Assembly: GCA_905221605.1 (NCBI GenBank) | Contig: CAJNDS010002455.1 | Location: 353,967-406,466, forward strand | Reading direction: 5' to 3' | Source of the DNA: Symbiodinium natans | Lineage: Eukaryota; Sar; Dinophyceae; Suessiales; Symbiodiniaceae | Length of the DNA stretch: 52,500 nt | The notes under the pieces: model-generated | What the model was told of the DNA's origin: nothing | What the model saw: only the letters and a program-made list of their open reading frames with translations | The model's database searches: none | Translations under genes and position numbers: made by a program | Shown here: one piece after another, positions 1-8,964 of the stretch | How the letters are laid out: each line of letters starts with the position of its first letter | Position numbering within the stretch: the first letter of the stretch is position 1

Positions 1-26
1 TTAGGGTTTAGGGTTTAGGGTTTAGG
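1..26 (+). repeat. TTTAGGG telomere-type repeat, window edge
   Basis: Just over three heptamers in the G-rich orientation on the + strand. A chromosome end lying to the left would show the C-rich strand here, so this is an interstitial tract rather than a terminal telomere. Positions 27-186 are non-repetitive and show nothing I can name. Confidence 0.85.
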
Positions 27-184
27 AGAAGGCATAGGGTTGAGGGAAGGGTTTGTGCGATAATTGGGGGGTCTTAGGGTTGTCCCCTTCAAGATCCGGG
101 GTTTGGGGTCTGGGGTTGCATGGAGAGTCACTGCTGATGATGGCGACAAAAGCCACAATGAGGACCTGCTTGTGAAAAACATAC

Positions 185-186
<2 letters not shown>

Positions 187-239
<53 letters not shown>

Positions 240-320
240 AGAAACAAGGAAAAAAAGTGCGAGAGAAGAGGGCGAGAAAGATGTAAAGATCGCGATGGAA
301 AGAGAGAGAGAGAGAGAGAG
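187..320. repeat. (GA)n microsatellite
   Basis: A GA run covers about 187-234 and a second one about 299-320, with purine-rich sequence between them. Open frames across it in several registers result from the simple sequence. Positions 321-534 are unassigned and grade into CCCTAAA-like repeats. Confidence 0.9.
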
Positions 321-534
321 TTGTATCGCGACTGCCGGAAGCATGGGCCTGTCCTCCCACACCCCTGCGTCGAAGTGGTCCGGGAAACAGCGCCTGCAGA
401 CCAAAATAGCCATCTGCTTGAGACAGCAATCCCGAGTTGCTTGCCCCCGAAAGCCCGGAACTAAAACCTCTAAACAACCCTAAGCCAACCCCAGACTCTA
501 AACCCAAAACCCCTAAACTCTAAAACCCTAAACC

Positions 535-696
535 CCGAGCCTAAACCCTAAACCCTAAACCCTAAACCCTAAACCCTAAACCCTAAACCCTAAACCCTAA
601 ACCCTAAACCCTAAACCCTAAACCCTAAACCCTAAACCCTAAACCCTAAACCCTAAACCCTAAACCCTAAACCCTAAACCCTAAACCCTAAACCCT
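535..696 (-). repeat. CCCTAAA telomere-type array
   Basis: More than twenty near-perfect CCCTAAA heptamers in the C-rich orientation. The array ends directly at a coding-like island preceded by CGCAG. Confidence 0.95.
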
Positions 697-705
697 TCGG
701 CGCAG

Positions 706-780
706 GCCAGACGACGAACAACTCGTGGAATGGAGGCATCGCTACAGCACGCTGACTCGACGGCCCTCCGACTGAAAGCT
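706..780 (+). CDS. Exon-like island, unknown protein
   Basis: A 75-nt segment starts after CGCAG, is open for 25 codons (it contains MEASLQHADSTALRLKA) and ends at GTTGGG. Its 3' boundary coincides with the start of a terminal-inverted-repeat element (781-932), and the frame continues after that element. No family recognised. Exon status is inferred from the frame and the boundaries alone. Confidence 0.35.
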
Positions 781-932
781 GTTGGGGACCAAAAGAAAAA
801 ACCATATAAGAAGGGTTCATATCCCTTAAAAGGAAGTCTAGTAGTATAGGCGGGTATGCCTAAACCCTACCCCTGAACCCTAAGCCCTGAACCCTAAACC
901 CTAAACCCTTTTAGGGTTCATTTGGTCCCCAG
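781..932 (+). mobile_element. MITE-like family A element, possible introner
   Basis: The ends are inverted repeats: GTTGGGGACCAAA at the left and TTTGGTCCCCAG at the right. The body has a unit related to the copies at 20638 and 28996 (GGTTCAT, then CTTAAAAGGA, then a GTATG-type segment) plus a short CCCTAAA run. The left end supplies GT and the right end AG, so exact removal joins 706-780 to 933 onward in phase 0. Confidence 0.55.
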
Positions 933-1000
933 GGTTGGGTTGCTCTGACTTGTCTTGCGCGAAGACCTCCTCAATCTCACGCGCCAAGCCCCAAGCCCCG
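933..1000 (+). CDS. Exon-like island downstream of family A element
   Basis: Open in phase 0 after the CCCAG end of the element, reading GWVALTCLARR and continuing until the sequence grades into CCCTAAA-like repeats. The 3' end is not defined. Weak: it rests on frame continuity with 706-780. Confidence 0.2.
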
Positions 1001-1016
1001 AGCCCTAAACCTCCTA

Positions 1017-1600
1017 AACCTCCAACCCTAAATCCTAAACCCTAAATAAACCCTCCTGAACCTAAACCCTAAACCCTAAACACTAAACTAAACCTAAACC
1101 CGCTGTCCCCTAAACCCTAAAACCCTAAAACCCTAAACCCTAAACCCTAAACCCTAAAAACCCTAAACCCTAAACCCTAAACCCTAAACCCTAAACCCGC
1201 TAAACCCTAAACCCTAAACCCTAAACCCTAAACCCTAAACCCTAAACCCTAAACCCTAAACCCTAAACCCTAAACCCTAAACCCCTAAACCCTAAACCCC
1301 TAAACCCCTAACCCTAAACCTAAAACCTAAAGACTAAACTCTAAACCCTAAACCCGCTAAACCCTAAACCCCGCTAAACCGAAACCCTAAACCCTAAACC
1401 CTAACCCTAAGACCTAAACCCTAAACCCTAAACCCTAAACCCTAAACCCTAAACCCTAAACCCTAAACCCTAAACCCTAAACCCTAAACCCTAAACCCTA
1501 AACCCTAAACCCTAAACCCTAAACCCTAAACCCTAAACCCTAAACCCCAAACCCTAAACCCCAACCCCTAAACCCTAAACCCTAAACCCAAACCCTGAAT
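1017..1600 (-). repeat. CCCTAAA telomere-type array, degenerate
   Basis: Long C-rich array with perfect blocks (about 1140-1310 and 1420-1545) separated by variants such as CCCGCTAAA, ACCTAAA and CCCCAAA. Positions 1601-1696 are non-repetitive and unassigned. Confidence 0.95.
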
Positions 1601-1696
1601 TCGGTTTGGGTCCTGGAAGCCCCTGCCCGGCTGGGGTCACCAAGGTGATGCATGCAGCGGGGAACCCCAGGCGGTAGGAAAGCCCTTTCGGGTCGC

Positions 1697-1830
1697 AGGG
1701 TTTAGGGTTTAGGGTTTAGGGTTTAGGGTTTAGGGTTTAGGGTTTAGGGTTTAGGGTTTAGGGTTTAGGGTTTAGGGTTTGGGGGTTTGGGGGTTTAGGG
1801 GTTTAGGGTTGGGGTTCAAGGTTTTGGAGT
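1697..1830 (+). repeat. TTTAGGG telomere-type array
   Basis: G-rich orientation, opposite to the preceding array, with GGGGTTT variants at its right end. Positions 1831-2204 are mixed sequence with poly-C and TTTAGGG-like words and no recognisable gene. Confidence 0.93.
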
Positions 1831-2204
1831 TTAGGGTATCATCATAGGCTTCGGGAAGACAGCCCCTTTGGTTTCAAGCCTTTAGGTGGGAGGTCTAGGC
1901 AATCCGTTTGGGGTGTGGGGTTTGGGGGTTCGGGTTTAGATACAATACACTTAGCTTATTTTGAATAGGAGGTGGAGAATGCGGGTTCCTTGTGCCCCCC
2001 CCGCCCCCCCCCCCCATGTAGTTCCCCAAATTCCGAAGAAGGAGGTTTTCTTGAGGTCTACGGTGTGACGACGAGGCTCAGACTGAACCCGGCAAAGTTC
2101 TTGCGAAACCCTACACAACCCCGCTGCACCTAGTCAGCCCCCAAGGCCCCCTACGTCCCTACACGTGACGCGCCAAACCCTAAACGTGACACCCAAAACA
2201 ATGG

Positions 2205-2303
2205 GTTCCCCGGCTACCCCCTCCGTACTACCCCTCCGTGGGTTCGCTCCTTAAATTAAGTAACCTTAATCAGGCTTAACTATTCCTGAATAGTAGGGGA
2301 ACC
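2205..2303. mobile_element. MITE-like family I element
   Basis: The ends form an inverted repeat, GGTTCCCC at the left and GGGGAACC at the right, followed inward by CTAC/GTAG-type sequence. The interior is AT-rich (TTAAATTAAG, CCTTAATCAG). A related copy lies at about 23772 and an inverted one at about 32662. Confidence 0.5.
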
Positions 2304-2472
2304 TTAAACCCTAAACCCTAGACCCTAGACCCTAAACCCTAAACCCTAAACCCTAAACCCTAAACCCCAAACCCCAAATCCTAAACCCTAAACCCTAAAC
2401 CCTAAACCCTGAACCCTGAACCCTGAACCCTGAACCCTGAACCCTGAACCCTAAACCCTAAACCCTAAACCC
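2304..2472 (-). repeat. CCCTAAA array with CCCTGAA variants
   Basis: C-rich array in which a run of CCCTGAA heptamers (about 2405-2450) is embedded among CCCTAAA, suggesting local spread of a variant unit. Confidence 0.93.
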
Positions 2473-2494
2473 ATGACAAAAGAGCCCGATTGAG

Positions 2495-2561
2495 GTCTTT
2501 GCTGCCTGGCGGACCTCCCTGAAGACCCGGCGGCAGATTGGCTCCCTACAGGCTGCCAGAG
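2495..2561 (+). CDS. Exon-like island, possible coiled coil
   Basis: Open 67-nt segment after TTGAG, reading VFAAWRTSLKTRRQIGSL and ending AAR at G|GTTGAG. Rich in Arg, Ala, Leu and Gln. A TTTAGGG block follows at 2577. The phase-1 end is compatible with the next island at 2899. No family recognised. Confidence 0.4.
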
Positions 2562-2898
2562 GTTGAGAGTTTGAGCGGTTTAGGGTTTAGGGTTTAGGGT
2601 TTAGGGTTATAGTGGTGCCCATTCGCCCCTCTTTTGTTTGCGCATCTCTGGTATCTCTTTGTTTGGCGGGTTTGGGGTTTCGGGTTCTAGGGCGTGGTTG
2701 CGGAGTACGCTGGGATTCATCGCCGATTGACAGAATACCCCAAACCCAAAACATCCGAAGCTCGAACTACTGTCCGTAAACCCTAAACCCTAAACCCTAA
2801 ACCCTAAACCCTGAACCCTGAACCCTAAACCCTAAACCCTAAAACCGTCGTAAGCCCCAAACCCCCTGATCCATGAATCCTGGACTGTTTGGAGGCAG

Positions 2899-2975
2899 CT
2901 CTCTTTGCTGAGGAGGTCCCAGTGGGAGCGGGTCGTGGGTTGACGGTCTTGCGTGGGTCATTGTGGTGGGGGTTT
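2899..2975 (+). CDS. Exon-like island
   Basis: After GGAGGCAG the frame that continues from 2561 reads ALFAEEVPVGAGR and stays open into the TTTAGGG block at about 2970. The 3' boundary is not resolved: GTCCCA, GTCGTG and GTTTAG are all possible donors. Confidence 0.25.
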
Positions 2976-3379
2976 AGGGTTTAGGGTTTAGGGTTCAGGG
3001 TTCGGGGTTTTGTCGTGCCTTCGGTGGAGTCGGTGGAGGGTTGACGGGGTGTACGGTGTAGAGGTTTAGGGCTTCAGGGTTTCGGATTCGAATGGTTCTG
3101 GCCCCAAAACGTAAAGCCAACGGGCTTCGTAGACTTGCGGGGCAACGGATTCATATATCATACTTGCATCCACCGCCCAGTAGTACCAACATTCGCTTCC
3201 CAAATTCACCCCTCTAAACCCTCAGCCTGAAACCCTAAACCCCAAACCCTATGCCCTCCCTCAAGCCTTAAGCCCTAAGCCAACACCCCCGGATTAAAGG
3301 GGTTTGGGGCTTACAGGCTTTCGTGTTTCGCTTTAGGATTTCGGGGGTTTCGGGCTTCGAGGGATTGAGGGATTGAGGG

Positions 3380-3455
3380 GGTTTAGGGTTTAGGGTTTAG
3401 GGTTTAGGGTTTAGGGTTTAGGGTTTAGGGTTTAGGGTTTAGGGTTTAGGGTTTG
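3380..3455 (+). repeat. TTTAGGG telomere-type array
   Basis: About ten perfect G-rich heptamers. The stretch 2980-3380 is mixed, with TTTAGGG-like and CCCTAAA-like words in both orientations and no gene that I can support. Confidence 0.93.
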
Positions 3456-3566
3456 GGGCTCCAGGTGGGTTGAGAGTCTCGGAGTTCGATCACTCAGCAT
3501 GCCCTCTAAACCCTAAACCCTAACCCTAAACCCTAAACCCTAAAACCCAAGGTTTAGGGTTTTTAG

Positions 3567-3672
3567 GGCCCCTGAAATCTCCTTCGCCTGGGCTGAAAGC
3601 ACGGCTGAGCCCCCACGCGTTTTTGACGGCTTTAAGCGCGTTTTGGCCTCGCACATCCAGCGCTCTTACACT
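3567..3672 (+). CDS. Exon-like island, unknown protein
   Basis: Starts after a telomere-like TTTTTAG that could act as the 3' splice site. It is open for about 35 codons (EISFAWAESTAEPPRVFDGF, then KRVLASHIQRSYTS) and runs into CCCTAAA repeats. Amino-acid composition is ordinary and not repeat-derived. The 3' end and function are unknown. Confidence 0.35.
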
Positions 3673-3871
3673 AGCCCTAAGCCCTAAACCCTAAACCCTA
3701 AACCCAAAACCCCAAACCATAAACCCTGAACCCTAAACCCCAAACCCTAAACCCTAAACCCCAAACCCCAAACCCCAAACCCCAAACCCCAAACCCCAAA
3801 CCCCAAACCCCAAACCCTAAACCCTAAACCCTAAACCCTAAACCCTAAACCCTAAACCCTAAACCCTAAAC
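3673..3871 (-). repeat. CCCTAAA/CCCCAAA array
   Basis: C-rich array whose middle (about 3762-3818) is a run of CCCCAAA variants flanked by canonical CCCTAAA. Confidence 0.93.
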
Positions 3872-3889
3872 GCATCGAAGCCCGGACAG

Positions 3890-3943
3890 GCCGACCGGGC
3901 CTCCGCGCTGCGAGCCCAAAGGCGCCTCGCGTGGCTTTTAGAG
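3890..3943 (+). CDS. Exon-like island, coiled-coil composition
   Basis: A 54-nt segment between GGACAG and GTTTGC, in phase 0 at both ends. It encodes ADRASALRAQRRLAWLLE, an Ala/Arg/Leu-rich helix. It resembles the island at 6099 in composition, so the two could belong to one coiled-coil gene. Inference only. Confidence 0.4.
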
Positions 3944-4043
3944 GTTTGCGTAAAGGACTTATGAGGGTTCAGGCCCTCAAGCCCGCCGACTCCGCAGGAG
4001 AACAAGTTGAAGGTTTGGGGTTTGGTGATTTTGTTTGCGGTTC

Positions 4044-4122
4044 CTGTGGGGGGGGGGGGGGGGGGGGGTGGCGGGGGGGGGGTGGGGGGGGGTGGGGGGG
4101 GGGGTAGTGTGGTGGGGGGGGA
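4044..4122 (+). repeat. Poly-G / G-run tract
   Basis: Runs of 7 to more than 20 G broken by single T, C or A bases. This would form G-quadruplexes readily. Poly-Gly and poly-Pro frames across it are artefacts. CCCTAAA-type repeats follow at 4227-4321. Confidence 0.9.
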
Positions 4123-4324
4123 GGGTTTTTTTGCCACGGAAAAGCTGGCGGGGTACCCCCCTACCCCCCCCCCCCCGCCGTTTTTAGGGAAAGAGTTTTC
4201 CATCCAACACGCCGCCAGGGTCGGCGGACCCTAAACCCTAAACTCTAAACCCTAAACCCTAAACCCTAAACCCCAAACCCCAAACCCCAAACCCCAAACC
4301 CTAACCCTAAACCCTAAACTCCAG

Positions 4325-4415
4325 AAAGTTGGAACATGGTACAAGGAGGATTCGAGCTGGGTTTCCTTTTTGTATATCATCTCGGGAGTATGGGGATAAG
4401 GATGTTCCAACTTAT
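4325..4415. mobile_element. MITE-like family D element
   Basis: Inverted terminal segments AAGTTGGAACAT and ATGTTCCAACTT enclose a ~65-bp interior with TTTTTGTATATC. One copy only in this window. Flanked by a CCCTAAA array and a TTTAGGG-like segment. The region 4416-4810 has variant repeat words but no gene. Confidence 0.5.
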
Positions 4416-4809
4416 TTTAAAGTTTACTGTAGGGTTTAGGGGTGTAGAGCTTAGGGTTCAGGGGTTGAGGGTTCAGCGGCTTAGGGTGTCAGGAGTCTGA
4501 GAGAGTTTTTGAGGTTTTTTTGGGGGACTTTCAAGGGCGCGGGGCTTTTGGTCCAGTGCTCTGCGGCCCAAATGCCCAAGAAAGCAGCTCCCTAAACCTA
4601 AGCCCTAAAGCCTAAACCCTAAACCCCCCTCCCCTAGACCCACCTTCGGTCAGAGGATGTTTCGAGGATCCGTATTGCTGAGGCTGTGGGACACCCGAAG
4701 CTCCCAAGGCCCTAGAGACCTAAAAGCCCTGCAAACCCTAAAGCCCCGAAGCCCTCTAACGCCCACAGCCCTCGAACCCCTGAACCCTTCAGCCCTATCA
4801 ACCCTAAAC

Positions 4810-4950
4810 CCTTTCCAACAACCTAAACCCTAAACCCTAAACCCTAAACCCTAAACCCTAAACCCTAAACCCTAAACCCTAAACCCTAAACCCTAAACCC
4901 TAAACCCTAAACCCTAAACCCTAAACCCTAAACCCTAAACCCTAAACCCC
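4810..4950 (-). repeat. CCCTAAA telomere-type array
   Basis: About twenty perfect C-rich heptamers, ending shortly before an exon-like island at 4979. Confidence 0.95.
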
Positions 4951-4978
4951 CTCAATCCCTCAATGCCCCTGATCTCAG

Positions 4979-5040
4979 GAGCGAGTGCGACGTGCTGCTG
5001 CTCCAAGCCGAGGTCATTGGGCCTCCGGAACCATTTCGGA
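4979..5040 (+). CDS. Exon-like island, unknown protein
   Basis: Lies between ATCTCAG and GTGTAGGG. The open frame reads SECDVLLLQAEVIGPPEPFR, phase 2 at the start and phase 1 at the end. Directly downstream, TTTAGGG-like repeats begin. No family recognised. Confidence 0.4.
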
Positions 5041-5236
5041 GTGTAGGGTTTAGGGCTTAGGGTTTAGGGTTTAGTGTTTAGGGTTTAGGGTTTTGGGTGT
5101 ATATATTGGGAGGTTTGTGTGGGTCCAGGGTTCAGGGTTTGAGATTTCTGTAAGTTCTAGGGCTTTGGGTTAAGGGTGAGGAAGGGGGGGTTTTGGGTGT
5201 CAGGGGATTCGGGCATTCGAGTTTGGAGCTTCTGGA

Positions 5237-5320
5237 GGTTTGGGGTTTAGGGTTTAGGGTTTAGGGTCTAGGGGTTAGGGTTTAGGGTTTGGGGTTTGGG
5301 GTTTGGGGTTTGGGGGGTTT
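5237..5320 (+). repeat. TTTAGGG/TTTGGGG array
   Basis: G-rich repeats that shift from TTTAGGG to TTTGGGG variants. Positions 5321-5448 hold CCCTAAA-like words without a gene. Confidence 0.9.
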
Positions 5321-5445
5321 AGGGAAAAAAAGCCGGAAAGCGTTAAGCCCCCAAATCTTCAAGCTAAGAGCAGTGAAGCTACACCCAAAACCCTGAACCC
5401 AAACCCAAACGGCAAACTGAGACCCCAAGCCCAAACCCTGAACCC

Positions 5446-5448
<3 letters not shown>

Positions 5449-5495
<47 letters not shown>
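5449..5495. repeat. Poly-C homopolymer
   Basis: An uninterrupted run of about 47 C followed by poly-A. Its length should be treated as approximate because long homopolymers are error-prone in assembly. Confidence 0.9.
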
Positions 5496-5505
<10 letters not shown>

Positions 5506-5748
5506 AAAGAAAACACGCAAAAGCACCAAACCCTAAATCTGAGCCCTACACCCTGAAACCCCAAAACCCTGAAACCCGAAAACCCTGAACCCCTCGGCCC
5601 CCTTAATTAGCGTCCCCTGTGTTTATAGCCCTTAGAACACGCTATGCAGAACAAGGGCCCATACGTCGGATTCCTTTGAAGCACCCTGAATCCTAAACCC
5701 TAAACCCTGAACCCTCAACCCTAAACCCTAAACCCTAAATCCCTTTAA

Positions 5749-5953
5749 ACAAGGGGAAGGGACCATACTAAGGGCCCATGGGTCCACCCTAAAGCCCTAA
5801 ACCCTATAAACCCTATAAACCCTATAAGCCCTATAAGCCCTATAAGCCCTAAACCCTAAACCCTAAATCAAGGGGAAGGGACCATACTAAGGGCCCATGG
5901 GTCCACCCTAAAGCCCTAAACCCTATAAACCCTATAAACCCTATAAGCCCGAT
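5749..5953. repeat. Tandem duplication with CCCTATAAA repeats
   Basis: A block beginning CAAGGGGAAGGGACCATACT and including GGGCCCATGGGTCC occurs at about 5752 and again at about 5869, each time followed by CCCTATAAA and CCCTATAAG units. The period is close to 118 bp and the two copies are nearly identical. Confidence 0.85.
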
Positions 5954-6087
5954 AAGCCCGATAAGCCCTAAACCCTAAACCCTAAACCCTAAACCCTAAA
6001 CCCTAAACCCTAAACCCTAAACCCTAAACCCTAAACCCTAAACCCTAAACCCTAAACCCTAAACCCTAAACCCTAAACCCTAAACCC
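5954..6087 (-). repeat. CCCTAAA telomere-type array
   Basis: About eighteen perfect C-rich heptamers running into the acceptor-like CTTCGCAG of the next island. Confidence 0.95.
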
Positions 6088-6098
6088 TTCCTTCGCAG

Positions 6099-6174
6099 GC
6101 GCGCCACCGCATCGCGCTCCAAAAGCTGCGCTCCGAGCTGGCGGAGGCTCAGGCGAGGCTTCTTCTTGCTAGAG
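6099..6174 (+). CDS. Exon-like island, coiled-coil segment
   Basis: After CCTTCGCAG the frame reads ARHRIALQKLRSELAEAQAR, then LLLAR, and stops being plausible exactly at G|GTTTAGGG. The heptad-like spacing of Leu/Ile and the charged residues indicate a coiled coil. The 5' splice site would be the first telomere heptamer. Among the best of the short islands left of 16 kb; the parent gene is unknown. Confidence 0.5.
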
Positions 6175-6326
6175 GTTTAGGGTTTAGGGTTTAGGATTTA
6201 GGGTTTAGGGTTTAGGGTTTCGGGTTCAGGGTTCAGGGTTTATGGTGTAGCGTTTAGGGTTTCGTTTTTTTTCCCGAAAGCATCGCGAAGGGTTCTTCCG
6301 TGCGGAGCCCTCTGACCCAACAACAT

Positions 6327-6503
6327 AGAGTGAAGTGCATAGAGTGAAGTGCATAGAGTGAAGTGCATAGAGTGAAGTGCATAGAGTTAAGTGCATAGAG
6401 TGAAGTGCATAGAGTGAAGTTCATAGAGTGAATTGCATAGTGTGAATTGCATAGAGTGAAGTGCATAGAGTGAAGTGCATAGAGTGAATTGCATAGAGTG
6501 AAG
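6327..6503. repeat. 14-bp satellite (AGTGAAGTGCATAG), copy 1
   Basis: About a dozen tandem units of AGTGAAGTGCATAG with single-base variants (AATTGCATAG, AGTTAAG). The second array is at 10114-10320. Confidence 0.92.
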
Positions 6504-6631
6504 TAGAAGTTAATAAAAATTACGAGATTTACGTAGAATTTAGTAGACCTTCGTACCCAGTCCTAGATTTCTAAATTAAAATTAATCTTTCTAAGGCGGC
6601 GGGCTGGGTTGACATCGCCAATCGGGATTGC

Positions 6632-7020
6632 AACCCTCTGCGGGTTTCGGCGTGGTCGCGGTGCTAAAACCGTCGTGTTTTTACGTTTCTTGATTTGCGC
6701 GGACAACCCTCTGCGGGTTTCCGCGTGGTCGCGGTGCTAAAACCGTCGTTTTTTTACGTTTCTTTAGGTCCGCGGACAACCCTCTGCGGGTATAATCGCC
6801 GGGTCGCGGCCGTGGCCGCAGACAACCCTCTGCGGGTTTCGGCGTTGGCGCGGTGCCAAAACCGTCGTGTTTTTGCGTTTTGTGACATACAAAAGTAACC
6901 CCTCTGCGGGTTTCGGCGTTGGCGCGGTGCCAAAACCGTCGTGTTTTTGCGTTTCTTGACATGCAAACGTAACCCCTCTGCGGGTTTTCGCGTGGTCGCG
7001 GTGCGAAAACCGTAGTGTTT
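6632..7020. repeat. ~73-bp satellite, copy 1
   Basis: Repeats anchored on AACCCTCTGCGGGTTT followed by CGTGGTCGCGGTGC and AAAACCGTCG. Five to six units with length variation. The same family is at 10455-10870. Confidence 0.88.
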
Positions 7021-7059
7021 TGCGTTTTTTTTGTCGACTTGTGTAGTACAGACGTAGTA

Positions 7060-7801
7060 CGCCGGGGACTTCCGTGGCTGGAAAATCGACTTTTGTAGTA
7101 CAAACGTAGTACGCCGCGGACACGCGGAGCTTCCGTGGCTGGAAAGTCGACTTTTGTAGTACAAACGTAGTACGCCGCGGACACGCGGAGCTTCCGTGGC
7201 TGGAAAGTCGACTTTTGTAGTACAGACGTATAGTACGCCGGGGACACCCGGAGCTTCCGTGGCTGGAAAGTCGACTTTTGTAGTACAAACGTAGTACGCC
7301 GCGGACACGCGGAGCTTCCGTGGCTGGAAAGTCGACTTTTTGTAGTACAAACGTAGTACGCCGCGGACACGCGGAGCTTCCGTGGCTGGAAAGTCGACTT
7401 TTGCAGTACAGACGTATAGTACGCCGGGGACACCCGGAGCTTCCGTGGCTGGAAAGTCGACTTTTTGTAGTACAAACGCAGTACGCCGCGGACACGCGGA
7501 GCTTCCGTGGCTGGAAAGTCGACTTTTTGTAGTACAGACGTGCAGTACGCCGGGGACACCGGGAGCTTCCGTGGCTGGAAAGTCGACTTTTGTAGTACAA
7601 TGTAGTACGCCGGGGACGCCCGGAGCTTCCGTGGCCGGAAAGTCGACTTTGTAGCACAGACGTAGTACGCCGCGGACACCCGGAGCTTCCGTGGCTGGAA
7701 AGTCTACTTTTGTAGTACAGACGTAGTACGCCGCGGACACCCGGAGCTTCCGTGGCTGGAAAGTCGACTTTTTGTAGTACAGACGTAGTACGCCGCGGAC
7801 G
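7060..7801. repeat. 61-bp satellite, copy 1
   Basis: About twelve units of CTTCCGTGGCTGGAAAGTCG / ACTTTTGTAGTAC / ACGTAGTACGCCGCGGACAC. Measured spacing is 61 bp, with 62-63-bp variants. The unit contains GTCGAC and GTAC palindromes. Confidence 0.92.
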
Positions 7802-8270
7802 CCCTGGGCGTCTGAAGACACCGCACATAGCATGGTAACGGACATCTGGGCGCCCGAAAAACACCGCAAATAGCATGGTAGCGGACATCTGGGCGCATGA
7901 AAACACCACAAATAGCATGGTAACGGACATCTGGGCGCATGAAAACACCGCACATATCATGGTAACGGACATCTGGGCGCTTGAAAAACACCGCAAATAG
8001 CATGGTAACGGACATCTGGGTGCTTGAAAACACCGCAAATAGCATGGTAACAGACATCTGGGCGCTTGAAAACACCGCAAATAGCACGGTGACGGACGTC
8101 TGGGCGCTCGAAAACACCGCAAGTAGCATGGTAACGGACATCTGGGCGCTTGAAAACACCGCAAATAGCATGGTAACGGACATCTGGGCGCTTGAAAACA
8201 CCGCAAATAGCATGGTAACGGACATCTGGGCGCTTGAAAAACACCGCAAATAGCATGGTAACGGAGTTCC
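7802..8270. repeat. 42-bp satellite, E subfamily, copy 1
   Basis: About eleven units with the core CACCGCAAATAGCATGGTAA then CGGACATCTGGGCGC. Since 42 is a multiple of three, each unit adds exactly 14 codons in every frame, which explains the long open frames on both strands. Confidence 0.92.
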
Positions 8271-8299
8271 GCGCGTGAAGACACGGGAAAGTTTTTGTC

Positions 8300-8560
8300 T
8301 TTTCTCGTCGACAACCTCGCAAATATCGTGGGACTCGAGTTCCGGGCTCGAATTCCTCGAAAACCTCGCAAATATCGTGGGACTCGAATTCCGGGATGTC
8401 GAAGCCCTCCCAAATATCGTGGGACTCGAATTCCGGGGCATCAAAAACCTCTCGCAAACATCGTGGGACTCGCGTTCCGGGGCGTCGAAAGCCTCGCAAA
8501 TATCGTGGGACTCAAATTCCGGGTCGAAAACCTGGGAAATATCGTGGGACTCGAATGTGA
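8300..8560. repeat. 42-bp satellite, F subfamily, copy 1
   Basis: Units of CTCGCAAATATCGTGGGACT then CGAATTCCGGG. The GCAAATA-N3-TGG core is shared with the E and G subfamilies, pointing to a common ancestor. Confidence 0.9.
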
Positions 8561-8940
8561 ATGCCATGCAGCGGACCGGGAAAAAAGTGATCTCGTTTTG
8601 GAGGGAAGGCAGCCAGTCCTGCGCTCAGACCCGTCTCTCTGTGGGAAGTGATCAGCGGTTGCTGTCAAATGTCACATGTTTGGGCGATGTCCCATCTGGA
8701 TGTCATGGGGCGCGAAGACGTCAATGAAGGGGAGAAGGCATCCCGCACTGTGTCTATGTGCTCGTGTTCGTGTGCTGTATGTCTGTTGTTTGTGCTGTTG
8801 CAGCGTGTAGGTGCTGTTACGACATCAAGAAACACGAGAAGGCATCCTGCGCTGTCTGCGTGTGCCGCATGCGTAGAACTGAATTCACGCTTGGACGTTT
8901 TGCTGTGTTAACCACCTCATGATGCGTCTCTGCACTTATA
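8561..8940. other. Unique sequence upstream of the AP2-like/ASCH gene
   Basis: Non-satellite sequence holding a short internal repeat (GAGAAGGCATCC at about 8732 and 8841) and the left member of the direct-repeat pair that brackets the ASCH gene. TTGCAG at about 8943-8948 could be a 3' splice site or part of the 5' UTR. Confidence 0.5.
8868..8933 (+). repeat. Direct repeat flanking ASCH gene, left copy
   Basis: Contains GTAGAACTGAATTCACGC and ends ACCACCTCATGATGCGT. Matches 9917-9976 with scattered differences, on the same strand and about 1.05 kb apart. Confidence 0.75.
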
Positions 8941-8964
8941 CTTGCAGCTTCTTCACGGTTCAAC

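Larger units (their letters stand above)
6264..8560. repeat. Complex satellite cassette, copy 1
   Basis: A composite block starting at a TTTTTTCCCGAAAGCATCGC motif. In order it holds a 14-bp array, a ~150-bp spacer, ~73-bp repeats, 61-bp repeats, 42-bp repeats of one type, a conserved linker (GTGAAGACACGGG) and 42-bp repeats of a second type. The same order recurs at 10053-12780. Very long reading frames across the cassette on both strands follow from repeat lengths and absence of stop words; I do not consider them genes. Confidence 0.9.

Noticed and set aside
1-700. True chromosome terminus at the window start
   Set aside because: The first repeats are G-rich on the + strand, which is the wrong orientation for a left-hand end, and similar arrays occur throughout.
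3859-5536. Poly-Gly and poly-Pro frames
   Set aside because: Caused by G-run and C-run tracts.
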